Shown piece after piece: positions 52,902-61,639 of a DNA stretch of 64,000 nucleotides. Within the stretch, counting starts at the first letter, position 1. Each line of letters opens with the position of its first letter. The translations under genes were made by a program, and so were the position numbers. The notes under the pieces are model-generated. The model ran no database searches and had not been told where the DNA came from. It saw only the letters and a program-made list of their open reading frames with translations. Source of the DNA: Curtobacterium sp. MCBD17_035 (lineage in GTDB: Bacteria > Actinomycetota > Actinomycetes > Actinomycetales > Microbacteriaceae); contig NZ_CP126279.1 of NCBI RefSeq assembly GCF_003234815.2, positions 1-64,000 on the forward strand, in the 5' to 3' direction.

Positions 52902-54200
52902 TCAGCGCCGGCCGACGTGTTCGTCCGTGTCGAACCGGTTCGTTCCGGTCGAACCGCCGGATGTGGGTGTTCCACCGGAAGGGCGCGGTTCGACCTGGGG
53001 GCGGGTGCGCTCGCGGGCGGCACCCGACGCGAGCCCTGCGAGGACGATGAACACGACCACGACGAGCAGGGCGTGCAGGAGCCCGAACTGCTTGCCGAGG
53101 AACCCGATCACGGGCGGGCCGGCCAGGAACGCGACGTAGCCGATCGTGGCGACGGCGCTCACGCGGATGGCCGCGTTCCGGGGGTCGTCGGCGGCGGCGG
53201 ACATCCCCATCGGGAACCCGAGCGATGCCCCGATGCCCCAGAGCACCACGCCGACGATCGCCAGAGGCACCGACGGCACGAGGATGAGCACGAGCAGGCC
53301 GACGAGGGCGAGCGCCGCACTGCCGCGGAGCACCGGCACCCGGCCGAACCGGTCGATCACGAACACACCACCCGCGCGACCCACCGTCATCGCCGCGACG
53401 AACACCGACAGCACGGCACTGCCCTCCGCGTTGGTCAACCCGTGGCCGTCCACCATCGCGAGGGGCAGCCAGTCGTTCGCGGCGCCCTCGGCCAGGGCCA
53501 TCCCGAGCACGATGAGCCCGATGAGGATCGTGGCCGGTGACGCCCACACCTGCCAGCGGTTGAGGACGGCGACGGGCGAGGTGTCCGTCGACTCGGGGTG
53601 GGGCTCGGCACGCTCGTCGCGGAGTCGAGTGACGGCGACGACCATGCCGATGCTCGCGAGGACGCCGATGCTGCCGATGTGGATCCACACGGGGACGTCC
53701 GCGGCCTCGGCGGCGGCGCCGAGTGTCGCCCCGAGGAGGGTCCCGACGCTGAACGCGGCGTGGAACAACGGCATGACGCTCCGCCCGCCGGCACGTTCGG
53801 CGCTGGCCCCGGAGACGTTCATCGACACGTCGCACAGACCGTTGCCGAACCCGAACGCAGTGAGGCAGCCCCAGATCGCCCAGAACCCCCAGCCGGCCGA
53901 GACGGCGATCGACGCGCTCACCATGCCGACGACGAGCAGGACCGCGGCGACCTGGATCCCGCGTCGTGCCCCGAGCCGGGCGACGATGTGGCTCGCCGCG
54001 GACAGCCCCACGATGGAGCCGACCGACATGCCGAGCACGAGCAGCCCCATCTCGGACGTCGAGGCGTGCAGCGAGTCGCGGACGCTCGGGACCCGTCCGA
54101 GCCAGGTGGCCATGTCGAGGCCGGAGAGGGTGAACACGACGAACACGGCGTTGCGCCAGGTCCGCGTGCCCGGGGTCCGGGTGCTCGTCGGCGTGGTCAC
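52902..54200 (-). CDS. MFS transporter
   Basis: 432-residue permease with about twelve helices, GTG start with AGGAGG upstream. Signature-like parts are FTLSGLDMATWLGRVPSVRDSL and GNGLCDVSMNVSGASAERAGG, resembling the FucP/inner-membrane YbjJ-like group. It is divergent from a LacI gene with a perfect palindrome between them, so it is probably repressed by that LacI and may export or import a sugar. Its last about 25 residues (SGGSTGTNRFDTDEHVGRR) are encoded by a GTTCGA repeat element rather than normal gene sequence. Confidence 0.9.
   Translation of the reverse strand: MTTPTSTRTPGTRTWRNAVFVVFTLSGLDMATWLGRVPSVRDSLHASTSEMGLLVLGMSVGSIVGLSAASHIVARLGARRGIQVAAVLLVVGMVSASIAVSAGWGFWAIWGCLTAFGFGNGLCDVSMNVSGASAERAGGRSVMPLFHAAFSVGTLLGATLGAAAEAADVPVWIHIGSIGVLASIGMVVAVTRLRDERAEPHPESTDTSPVAVLNRWQVWASPATILIGLIVLGMALAEGAANDWLPLAMVDGHGLTNAEGSAVLSVFVAAMTVGRAGGVFVIDRFGRVPVLRGSAALALVGLLVLILVPSVPLAIVGVVLWGIGASLGFPMGMSAAADDPRNAAIRVSAVATIGYVAFLAGPPVIGFLGKQFGLLHALLVVVVFIVLAGLASGAARERTRPQVEPRPSGGTPTSGGSTGTNRFDTDEHVGRR
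52948..52978. repeat. GTTCGA hairpin repeat element C
   Basis: A 31-bp segment aligned without gaps to element B (29586-29616) at about 25 of 31 positions, sharing GTCGAAC, CCGGATG and GGTGTTC. Its arms TTCCGGTCGAAC and GTTCCACCGGAA pair with one mismatch. It lies inside the 3' coding end of the MFS gene. Confidence 0.7.
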
Positions 54201-54244
54201 GCGGCCTCCTCGTCGTCGATCCGGCGCGGGCGGTCATTCGTCGC

Positions 54245-54258
54245 TCGAATCGATTCGA
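54245..54258. promoter_or_regulatory. LacI-type operator between MFS and lacI genes
   Basis: Perfect 14-bp palindrome TCGAATCGATTCGA with the central CG step typical of LacI operators. It lies 45 nt before the GTG of the divergent MFS gene and 30 nt before the lacI ATG, so it can control both directions. A TACGCT hexamer at 54274-54279 may be the lacI -10. Confidence 0.75.
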
Positions 54259-54287
54259 CCCAGGATCGGTCGTTACGCTACCGAGCC

Positions 54288-55418
54288 ATGGACAACGCGG
54301 CAAGGGAGACCGGCGCGTCGGACGTGGGCACCGCCTCCAGGCCGCGTGGTGACGCCCGACGGCCGACGCTCGCCGCCGTCGCGCGCGCGGCGGGGGTGGC
54401 ACCGTCGACCGCCTCGCTCGCGTTCAGCGGTGCCGGTCCGGTCGCCGCGGAGACGAAGGAGCGCGTGCTCGCCGTCGCGGCCGAGCTCGGGTACGACGGC
54501 CCGGACCCTCGCGCACGATCGCTCCGCCGCGGCCGGTCCGGGGTGGTCGGCGTCGTGCTCGACGACCGCCTCAGCGACGCCTTCCGCGACCCGGTGAACG
54601 TACAGACCCTCGACGGGATCGCCGAGGTCGCCGGTGCCGCGGGCGCCTCGTTGCTGCTCGTGCGGAGCCCGCTCGACGGCGCGGAGGGGTTCGGGCCGCT
54701 CGTCGACGCCCCCATGGACGCGGTCGTGCTCATCGGCTGCAACGTCCGGATCGACGCCGCGGTCGCGGTCCTCCGGCGGCGCGAGATCCCCGTCGTCGCG
54801 GTCGAGGCCGAGCACATCGCCGGTGCCGTGCCGATCATGCTCGACAACCGGGACGCGTCACGGCGGGGTGCGGAGTACCTCCGCGACCTCGGCCACACGG
54901 ACGTCGCCGTCGTCGCGCTGCCGATCGACCCGGACCGCACCCGCGGGCCGCTCACGCCCGAGCTCGCCGGCCGGGCGACGTCGTTCATCGCCCTCGAGCG
55001 CCTCCGCGGCGTGCACGAGGTGTTCCCCGACGCCGCCGCCGTCGTCGCGGGCGGCAGCGCGGTCGAGGAGGGCCGCCTCGCCGGGGCGACCCTGTTCGCG
55101 GGACCGTCCCGGCCGACCGCCGTCGTCGCACAGAGCGACCTGCTCGCCGTCGGGGTCATCGTCGCGGCGCTCGACGCGGGGCTCCGCGTGCCGCAGGACG
55201 TCAGCGTGGTCGGGTTCGACGGCATCCGGATCGACGACAGCCTGCTGCACCGCTCGCCCGTCCAGACCCTGACGACACTCGTGCAGCCCGCCGTGCAGAA
55301 GGGTCAGGCCGCCGCGCGGGCCGCGCTGGCGATGCTCGAGGGCGAGGAGCCCGAGCCCGCGGCCTTCCGGAGCGAGCTGCGCGTCGGGGACACCGTCGGG
55401 CCGCCGCCGGTGCACTGA
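54288..55418 (+). CDS. LacI-family transcriptional regulator
   Basis: 376 residues, longer than usual because of a 25-residue polar N-terminal extension before the helix-turn-helix (TLAAVARAAGVAPSTASLAF). A hinge and sugar-binding-like sensor follow (VGVVLDDRLSDAF, VVAQSDLLAVGVI, VSVVGFDGIRIDD). No good ribosome site is seen at ATG 54288. It is divergent from the MFS gene and probably controls it through the palindrome at 54245. Its last codons and stop are tandemly duplicated just downstream. Confidence 0.92.
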   Translation: MDNAARETGASDVGTASRPRGDARRPTLAAVARAAGVAPSTASLAFSGAGPVAAETKERVLAVAAELGYDGPDPRARSLRRGRSGVVGVVLDDRLSDAFRDPVNVQTLDGIAEVAGAAGASLLLVRSPLDGAEGFGPLVDAPMDAVVLIGCNVRIDAAVAVLRRREIPVVAVEAEHIAGAVPIMLDNRDASRRGAEYLRDLGHTDVAVVALPIDPDRTRGPLTPELAGRATSFIALERLRGVHEVFPDAAAVVAGGSAVEEGRLAGATLFAGPSRPTAVVAQSDLLAVGVIVAALDAGLRVPQDVSVVGFDGIRIDDSLLHRSPVQTLTTLVQPAVQKGQAAARAALAMLEGEEPEPAAFRSELRVGDTVGPPPVH

Positions 55419-55473
55419 GCCGGGACACGGTCGGGCCGCCGCCGCTGCGCTGAGCCGCGCCGCTGCGTGAGCC
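55387..55473. repeat. Tandem duplication of the lacI 3' end
   Basis: A 35-bp unit (55387-55421, containing the lacI stop) is followed directly by a copy at 55422-55456 with three mismatches. A shorter, decayed third copy of its end follows (55457-55473, GCGCCGCTGCGTGAGCC). The copies lie between lacI and the convergent MATE gene. Confidence 0.85.
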
Positions 55474-55506
55474 CCGCCGCGAGGCCGTGCCGGGCCGCTC
55501 CCGCGG

Positions 55507-56934
55507 TCAGGACGCCATCGCGCGCCGGATCCACCCCGGCCGATGCGCCCGCACGCCGAGCGTGATCGCCCGGATGCCGATGTACCCGAACGAGAACGCC
55601 GCCCAGAGCGGCACGGGACCGGCGTGGATGCCGCCGGGAGGCGCCGCGTCGGCCCCGTGGGACCCGGCCCCCTGCGACACCACCCACAGCAGCGGCAGGT
55701 ACACGACCAGGTTCACGAGCCCCGCCAGCGCCAGGTACCGCGCGTCGCCGGCACCGATGAGCACGCCGTCGAGCACGAACACGTACCCCGCCACCGGCAG
55801 CCCGATCGCGGTCACCACGAGCAGCGCGGGCAGCAGGGACCGGACGGTCGCCGCGTCCGAGAACACCGGCCCGAGCACCCCGCTCAGCGCGGCCGTGAGC
55901 AGCCCGAGCAGCACCCCGCCCGCGACGCCGAGCACCACGAGGCGGGTCGTCACGAGCCGGACCCGATCGGCTTGCCGCGCTCCGAGCGCGTGCCCGACCA
56001 GGGCCTGGCCGGCGATCGCCAGGGCGTCGAGCGCGAACGCCAGGGTCGAGAACACCGTGAGGGCCACCTGCGTCGTCGCGAGTCCGGTGACCCCGAGCCC
56101 GGCGGCGACCGACACCGTCGCGAGCATCGCCACCCGGAGCGACGCCGTCCGGAGGAACAGCCACGCGCCGGAGCGGAGCGCCCGCACCACGCCGGAGACC
56201 CCGGGGCGCAGCGACGCGCCGGTGGAACGGGCCCCCCGGACCGCGATCACGACGTACACGGCCGCCATCGCCCATTGGACGACCACGGTCCCGAGCGCGG
56301 AGCCGGTCACCCCCATCCCCGCCCCGTAGATGAGCACCGCGTTCAGCCCGCCGTTCACGACGAACCCCACCGTGGCCACGACCAACGGCGTGCGCGTGTC
56401 CTGGAGGCCCCGCAGCAGTCCGGTGGACGCCGTCACCACGAGGATCCCCGGGAGGCCGACGAGCGACACGAGCAGGTAGGTCGTCGCGGTGTCCGAGACG
56501 CTGGCCTGCGCGCCGAACAGCCCCACGAGCGGGCGGGCGAGCGGCCACCCGACGAGCGCCAGGACGACCCCGAGTCCGAGCGCGAGCCACATGCCGTCGA
56601 GGCCGGCGTGCACGGCGCCCCGGCGGTCGCCGGCTCCGAGCGCCCGGGCGACCGCCGGCGTCGTCGAGTACGCCAGGAACACGAGCAGCCCGGTGGCCGT
56701 CTGCAGCACGCTCGACGCCAGTCCGACCGCCGCCAGGGGTGTCGCGCCGAGGTGCCCGACGAGCGCCGTGTCGGTCATGAGGAACAGCGGCTCGACGACG
56801 AGCGCGCCGAGGGCCGGCAGTGCCAGCCGGACGATGTCGCGGTCCACACGGGAGGCGCGGCCCCGCCCGCCCCGTGGCGGACGTCCCGGGGTGGCCGAGC
56901 GGGCGGTGTCCTCGGGGCCGGGGTCTGGCGTCAC
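55507..56934 (-). CDS. MATE-family multidrug efflux protein
   Basis: 475 residues with about twelve helices in two related halves, from GTG 56934. The family start is clear (DIVRLALPALGALVVEPLFL, DTALVGHLGATPLAAVGLA), as in DinF-like MATE proteins, which expel cationic compounds in exchange for Na+ or H+. Its start overlaps the end of the uracil/xanthine permease gene (GTGA), so the two are coupled. Confidence 0.93.
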   Translation of the reverse strand: MTPDPGPEDTARSATPGRPPRGGRGRASRVDRDIVRLALPALGALVVEPLFLMTDTALVGHLGATPLAAVGLASSVLQTATGLLVFLAYSTTPAVARALGAGDRRGAVHAGLDGMWLALGLGVVLALVGWPLARPLVGLFGAQASVSDTATTYLLVSLVGLPGILVVTASTGLLRGLQDTRTPLVVATVGFVVNGGLNAVLIYGAGMGVTGSALGTVVVQWAMAAVYVVIAVRGARSTGASLRPGVSGVVRALRSGAWLFLRTASLRVAMLATVSVAAGLGVTGLATTQVALTVFSTLAFALDALAIAGQALVGHALGARQADRVRLVTTRLVVLGVAGGVLLGLLTAALSGVLGPVFSDAATVRSLLPALLVVTAIGLPVAGYVFVLDGVLIGAGDARYLALAGLVNLVVYLPLLWVVSQGAGSHGADAAPPGGIHAGPVPLWAAFSFGYIGIRAITLGVRAHRPGWIRRAMAS

Positions 56935-58358
56935 CGCCGGTCGGTCGGCGTGTTCCGCGCGGTCGGCGCGGTCGCGGGTCCGCTCTCGGTGCCGGTGCCG
57001 GTGCCGGTGCCGGTGCCGGTGGGGGCATCGAGTCCGTCCCGCGGACCGGTGTCGGGCCTCCCGATCGTGTCGGCGACGTCGGCGGCGCCCACCGCGTCCG
57101 TCCCGCGTGCCCGACCGATCAGGTCCATGAGGTGGTAGACGACGATCGCGGCGACGGTGCCGATGACGATGCCGCCGAAGGTCGCGCCGCCCACTCCGAA
57201 CGTGAAGTCCGCGATGCCCATGACGAGCGCGATGCCCGCCGTGAGCTGGTTCTTCGGCCGGGCGAAGTCGACGCGGTTCTCGACCCAGATGCGGATGCCG
57301 ATGATGCCGATCAAGCCGTAGAGCGCGGTCGTCGCGCCACCGAGCACCCCGGTCGGGACGGTCGCGATGACGGCGCCGATCTTCGGCGACAGCCCGAGCA
57401 GGACCGCCACGATCCCCGCGACCCAGTACGCCGCCGTCGAGAACACGCGCGTCGCGGCCATGACGCCGATGTTCTCGCCGTACGTGGTCGTGGCCGAGCC
57501 GCCGCCGAGCCCCGCGATGACGGTCGCGACGCCGTCGGCGAGGAGCGCACGCCCCGTCAGCGGGGTGAGGTCCCGTTCGGTGAGCTGCCCCACGCCCTTG
57601 ACGTGCCCCACGTTCTCGGCGATCAGGGCGAGCACGACCGGGAGGAACCCGAGGTACACGGCGAGGTGCCCGCCGTCGAAGCGCGGCGCGGTGAACGTCG
57701 GGAGGCCCACCCACGCGGCCCGCGCGACCGCCGAGTAGTCGATCTGGCCCGCCAGGACCGCGGCGACGTACCCGACGACCACCCCGACGACGATCGAGAG
57801 CCGGCCGATCATGCCCCGGAACAGGACCGTGCACAGCACGATCGCCGCCAGGGTGACGAGCCCGATGACGGGGGACTTCGTGAAGTCCGCCTTCGCCGTC
57901 GGGGCGAGGTTGAACCCGATGAGCGCCACGATCGCCCCGCTGACGACGGGTGGCATGAGGACGTCGATCCACCGCGAGCCCGCGAGGTGCACCACGACCC
58001 CGACCACGGCGAGCAGCGCACCGACGAGCACGATGCCGGACAGGGCCACCGGGATGCCCCCGACCTTGGTCGCCGCGGCGATCGGGGCGAGGAACGCGAA
58101 GGAGGACCCGAGGTAGCTCGGCAGCCGGTTGCGCGTCACCACGAGGAACAGCAGCGTGCCGATGCCGCTGAACAGCAGGGTGGTCGACGGCGGGAACCCG
58201 GTGATGAGCGGGACGAGGAACGTCGCACCGAACATCGCCACGACGTGCTGGACGCCGAGGCCGACCGTCCGACCCCAGCTGAGGCGTTCCTCGGGGGCGA
58301 CGATGGTGGTGGCGGAGACCGTCCGGCCGTCCCCGTGGAGCGTCCAGGGAAGGGGCAT
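56931..58358 (-). CDS. Uracil/xanthine (NCS2) permease
   Basis: 475-residue nucleobase:cation symporter with fourteen predicted segments. Family features are GLGVQHVVAMFGATFLVPL, LGSSFAFLAPI and ENIGVMAATRV. The closest named type is UraA uracil permease, though xanthine specificity cannot be excluded. The C-terminal tail is disordered with a run of Thr-Gly repeats encoded by a GGTGCC hexamer array. It is followed by the overlapping MATE gene and is divergent from the M13 peptidase gene. Confidence 0.92.
   Translation of the reverse strand: MPLPWTLHGDGRTVSATTIVAPEERLSWGRTVGLGVQHVVAMFGATFLVPLITGFPPSTTLLFSGIGTLLFLVVTRNRLPSYLGSSFAFLAPIAAATKVGGIPVALSGIVLVGALLAVVGVVVHLAGSRWIDVLMPPVVSGAIVALIGFNLAPTAKADFTKSPVIGLVTLAAIVLCTVLFRGMIGRLSIVVGVVVGYVAAVLAGQIDYSAVARAAWVGLPTFTAPRFDGGHLAVYLGFLPVVLALIAENVGHVKGVGQLTERDLTPLTGRALLADGVATVIAGLGGGSATTTYGENIGVMAATRVFSTAAYWVAGIVAVLLGLSPKIGAVIATVPTGVLGGATTALYGLIGIIGIRIWVENRVDFARPKNQLTAGIALVMGIADFTFGVGGATFGGIVIGTVAAIVVYHLMDLIGRARGTDAVGAADVADTIGRPDTGPRDGLDAPTGTGTGTGTGTESGPATAPTARNTPTDRR
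56988..57017. repeat. Hexanucleotide microsatellite in the NCS2 permease tail
   Basis: GGTGCC is repeated five times without change (56988-57017), then GGTGGG. On the minus strand it encodes Thr-Gly repeats near the C-terminus. Length changes would add or remove residue pairs without shifting frame. Confidence 0.9.
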
Positions 58359-58427
58359 GGCCGAACCCTACCGGGGCCGGGCCGCAGCCCGGGGGAACGC
58401 CATGGGATCGTGGCTATGGTGGTCGGC

Positions 58428-60395
58428 ATGACTGCCGAGCGCGAGCGCCCCTCCGGGATCCAGACCGACGACATCGACGCGACGGTCCGGCCGCAGGACG
58501 ACCTCTACCGGTACGTCAACGGGCGGTGGATCGCCGACACCCCGATCCCGGACGACAAGGCGCGGTACGGCTCGTTCACCGTGCTCGCCGAGGCGGCGGA
58601 GGAAGCCGTCCGCTCCATCATCGAGCGGTCGCAGCAGGCCCTTCCGGGGACCGAGGCCCGCAAGGTCGGCGACCTCTACACGAGCTTCATGGACGAGCAG
58701 GCGCTCGAGGTCCTCGGCAGCGGCCCCATCGACCCCCTGCTCGGCGAGATCGACCTCGTGCAGGACGTCTCGGACGTGCTGCGACTCGTCGGCCGGTTCG
58801 AGCGCCTCGGGGTCTCGAGCTTCGTGCAGCTGTTCGTCGACAACGACCCGGGTGACCCCGAGGCCTACGTCGTGTTCCTGGAGCAGGGCGGGCTCGGGCT
58901 GCCGGACGAGTCCTACTACCGCGAGGACCGGTTCGAGGACATCCGCGGTCGCTACCGCGAGTTCGTCGGGGCCATGTTCCCGCTCGCCGGTTTCGACGAG
59001 GGCGCGATCCGCACCCAGAACGTCATCGACCTCGAGACCGCGCTCGCTGCGTCCCACTGGGACAACGTGACCACGCGGGACAGCCAGAAGACCTACAACC
59101 GCATGACCTGGGCCGAGGCCGAGGCGCTCGCCGAGGGTGTCCGGCTGTCCGAGTGGGCCGAGGCCGTCGGCGCGCCGGTCGGCGTGTTCGACACGGTGGT
59201 CGTCCGCGAGCCGCGCTTCCTGACCGGGCTGGCGCACGAGCTCCGCACGCGGCCCATCGGCGCGTGGAAGGACTGGCTGCGCTGGCAGGTCATCCGGTCC
59301 TCGGCGCCCTACCTGACCACGGCGTTCTCGGCCACGAGCTTCTCGTTCTACGGCACCGCACTCACCGGCGCGCCGAAGCAGCGCGACCGCTGGAAGCGCG
59401 GTGTCTCGCTCGTCGAGGGCGCGATGGGTGAGGCCGTCGGCAAGATCTACGTGCAGGAGCACTTCGACGAGACCGCGAAGGCCGCCATGGACGCCCTCGT
59501 CGCGAACCTCGTCGAGGCGTACCGGCAGAGCATCACGGGCCTCGACTGGATGACCGACGAGACCCGGCAGCGTGCGCTCGACAAGCTCGCCAAGTTCACG
59601 CCGAAGATCGGCTACCCCGTCCGGTGGCGCGACTACTCGGCGCTCCAGGTGACGCCGGACGACCTGCTCGGGAACGTCCGCGCCGTCGCGTCGTTCAACG
59701 TCGACCGCGAGCTCGGCAAGATCGGCAGGCCGATCGACCGCGACGAGTGGTTCATGACGCCGCAGACGATCAACGCCTACTACAACCCCGGGTTCAACGA
59801 GATCGTGTTCCCCGCGGCGATCCTGCAGTTCCCGTTCTTCGACCAGCAGCGCGACGCCGCGGCGAACTACGGGGCCATCGGCGCCGTCATCGGACACGAG
59901 ATCGGACACGGGTTCGACGACCAGGGCTCGCAGTACGACGGCGACGGACGCCTCCGCAACTGGTGGACGGAGGCCGACCGCGCCGCGTTCGAGGAGCGCA
60001 CGAAGGCCCTCATCGCGCAGTACGACGCGCTCGTGCCGACAGAGGTCCCGGACGGCCACGTCAACGGTGCGCTGACGATCGGCGAGAACATCGGTGACCT
60101 CGGCGGACTCGCGATCGCGTGGAAGGCCTACCTCATCTCGCTCGACGGCCAGGAGCCCCCGGTGATCGACGGCATGGCGGGTGCCCAGCGGTTCTTCCTC
60201 AGCTGGGCCCAGTCGTGGCGGATGGCGATCCGCCCGGAAGAGGCCGCGCGCCTGCTCAGCATCGACCCGCACTCCCCGAACGAGTTCCGCTGCAACCAGA
60301 TCGTGCGCAACATCGACGAGTTCGCGGCGGCCTTCGGGGTCACCGAGGGCGACGCCCTGTACCTCGCTCCGGAGCAGCGCGTCGCCATCTGGTGA
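58428..60395 (+). CDS. M13-family zinc metallopeptidase (neprilysin/PepO-like)
   Basis: 655-residue endopeptidase of the gluzincin clan from ATG 58428 (another ATG four codons earlier is possible). It has the N-terminal M13 domain beginning PQDDLYRYVNGRWIADTPIP, the zinc motif HEIGH within VIGHEIGHGFDDQG, and the third ligand in GENIGDLGG. The substrate-positioning NAYYNPGFNEIVFPAAI is typical. No signal peptide, so it is cytoplasmic, as in other actinobacterial members. It stands alone, divergent from the permease gene. Confidence 0.95.
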   Translation: MTAERERPSGIQTDDIDATVRPQDDLYRYVNGRWIADTPIPDDKARYGSFTVLAEAAEEAVRSIIERSQQALPGTEARKVGDLYTSFMDEQALEVLGSGPIDPLLGEIDLVQDVSDVLRLVGRFERLGVSSFVQLFVDNDPGDPEAYVVFLEQGGLGLPDESYYREDRFEDIRGRYREFVGAMFPLAGFDEGAIRTQNVIDLETALAASHWDNVTTRDSQKTYNRMTWAEAEALAEGVRLSEWAEAVGAPVGVFDTVVVREPRFLTGLAHELRTRPIGAWKDWLRWQVIRSSAPYLTTAFSATSFSFYGTALTGAPKQRDRWKRGVSLVEGAMGEAVGKIYVQEHFDETAKAAMDALVANLVEAYRQSITGLDWMTDETRQRALDKLAKFTPKIGYPVRWRDYSALQVTPDDLLGNVRAVASFNVDRELGKIGRPIDRDEWFMTPQTINAYYNPGFNEIVFPAAILQFPFFDQQRDAAANYGAIGAVIGHEIGHGFDDQGSQYDGDGRLRNWWTEADRAAFEERTKALIAQYDALVPTEVPDGHVNGALTIGENIGDLGGLAIAWKAYLISLDGQEPPVIDGMAGAQRFFLSWAQSWRMAIRPEEAARLLSIDPHSPNEFRCNQIVRNIDEFAAAFGVTEGDALYLAPEQRVAIW

Positions 60396-60431
60396 CGAGC
60401 CGCGACCGGTCAACCCCGTCTCGAGGAGCGT

Positions 60432-61343
60432 GTGGGCCCAGTGGTCGAACGCGACGTGTCGCCACGGCGGCACCAGGCACGGTCGCGTGCTGCCGGGCGG
60501 CACCGCGGTGACGTCGAGGCCGCATTCGCCGCGACGGTCGACGCGCTCGGGTCACTCGCGTACGACGGAGCCCGCGTCAGTGCGTCGGTGATCGACACGA
60601 CGACGGGGCGCGCCCTGCTCGCGGTCGACGAGCGGGTGGTGCTCCCGGTCGCCGGGGTGGGGAGGCTCCTCCTGCTCATCGAGGTCGCGGCCCAGCTCGA
60701 GGAGGGCCGGCTCCACGGCGACCGGCTCCAGCGCATGGCCCGGGACACCGCCGGCGGCCCTGGGCTGTGGCAGTTCCTCCAGGAGCCCACGCTGCAGGTC
60801 CCCGACCTCGCGACCCTCGTCGGGGCGACCGCCGACGCCTGGGCGACGAACGCGCTGCTCTCCACCGTCGGCATCGAGGCGGTCCGGCTCCGCGCCGAGT
60901 CCCTCGGCGTCGACCGCAGCGCCGTGCTCGACCGCGTGCGCGACCGGCGCGGCCCGGACGACGCACCCGACCAGGCCGTCGCCGCCGTGGCGGAGCTCAG
61001 CTGGCTCATGCGGGGTCTGGCGCTCGGCGAGGTCGTCGACGAGGCGACGAGCAACCGCGTGCTCGGCTGGGTGTCGCTCGGGATGGACACCACCCTCGTC
61101 GCCGGGGCCTTCGGGCTCGATCCGTTGGCGCACCGCGGGCTCGACCACGGCCTCCAGCTCGTCGCGGTGACCGGGACCGGGCCGGGCATCCGCAGCGAGA
61201 CCGGGGTGCTGCGCGGGCCGTCGTCGTCCGTCAGCTACGCCGTGACCGTCGGCTTTGAGGACGACTCCCTGCAGCGGCGGCTCGCGGTCGTGGAGGCGCT
61301 CCGCACGATGGGCGCGGACATCCTCGACCACGTCCACGCCTGA
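60432..61343 (+). CDS. Serine-hydrolase/beta-lactamase-fold protein lacking the catalytic Ser/Lys
   Basis: 303 residues with the overall pattern of class A beta-lactamase-related serine hydrolases: VDERVVLPVAGVGRLLLLIE, ADAWATNALL and VTGTGPGIRSETGVL. The nucleophile motif SxxK is replaced by G75-V-G-R78, so acyl-enzyme chemistry is not possible. The SDN-like and KTG-like parts are also altered. It may be a binding or scaffold protein. The start is GTG 60432, with GTG 60441 possible; the N-terminus is Arg-rich with no signal peptide. The gene lies 36 nt after the M13 gene. Confidence 0.8.
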   Translation: MGPVVERDVSPRRHQARSRAAGRHRGDVEAAFAATVDALGSLAYDGARVSASVIDTTTGRALLAVDERVVLPVAGVGRLLLLIEVAAQLEEGRLHGDRLQRMARDTAGGPGLWQFLQEPTLQVPDLATLVGATADAWATNALLSTVGIEAVRLRAESLGVDRSAVLDRVRDRRGPDDAPDQAVAAVAELSWLMRGLALGEVVDEATSNRVLGWVSLGMDTTLVAGAFGLDPLAHRGLDHGLQLVAVTGTGPGIRSETGVLRGPSSSVSYAVTVGFEDDSLQRRLAVVEALRTMGADILDHVHA

Positions 61344-61370
61344 CGAGCTCGCCCCGCCCCTTCCGCCTGT

Positions 61371-61484
61371 TCTCGACGGTGCGGGCGTCGGTCGACAGCG
61401 GGGGTGTCGAACGTTCGCGTGTGCAGAGGGTGCGGGTGCATGCACCGACGAAGCAGTCGTCGTTCGACAGCGGCACCGTCGAGA
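61371..61484. repeat. Nested inverted-repeat element D
   Basis: Outer arms TCTCGACGGTGC (61371-61382) and GCACCGTCGAGA (61473-61484) are perfectly complementary. Inner arms GTCGAACG (61405-61412) and CGTTCGAC (61461-61468) nest inside them, and GGTGCATGCACC (61435-61446) is a further palindrome at the centre. It shares TTCGACAGCGGCA with the 29.6-kb array. The rest of the 61344-61639 gap holds nothing recognisable. Confidence 0.7.
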
Positions 61485-61639
61485 CAGGGCGGAGAGGGTG
61501 TGGGGCCGCTGGTGCGCCGCGGAGGCCGGGACCAGGCGGGAGGGGGAGACTGGCACCGACCGGACGCGGTGCCGACGACGACGCCGGACGGTGACCACGG
61601 CCGCCCGCGCGAGACGGACGGCCAGGAGGGCGGTTCCCG

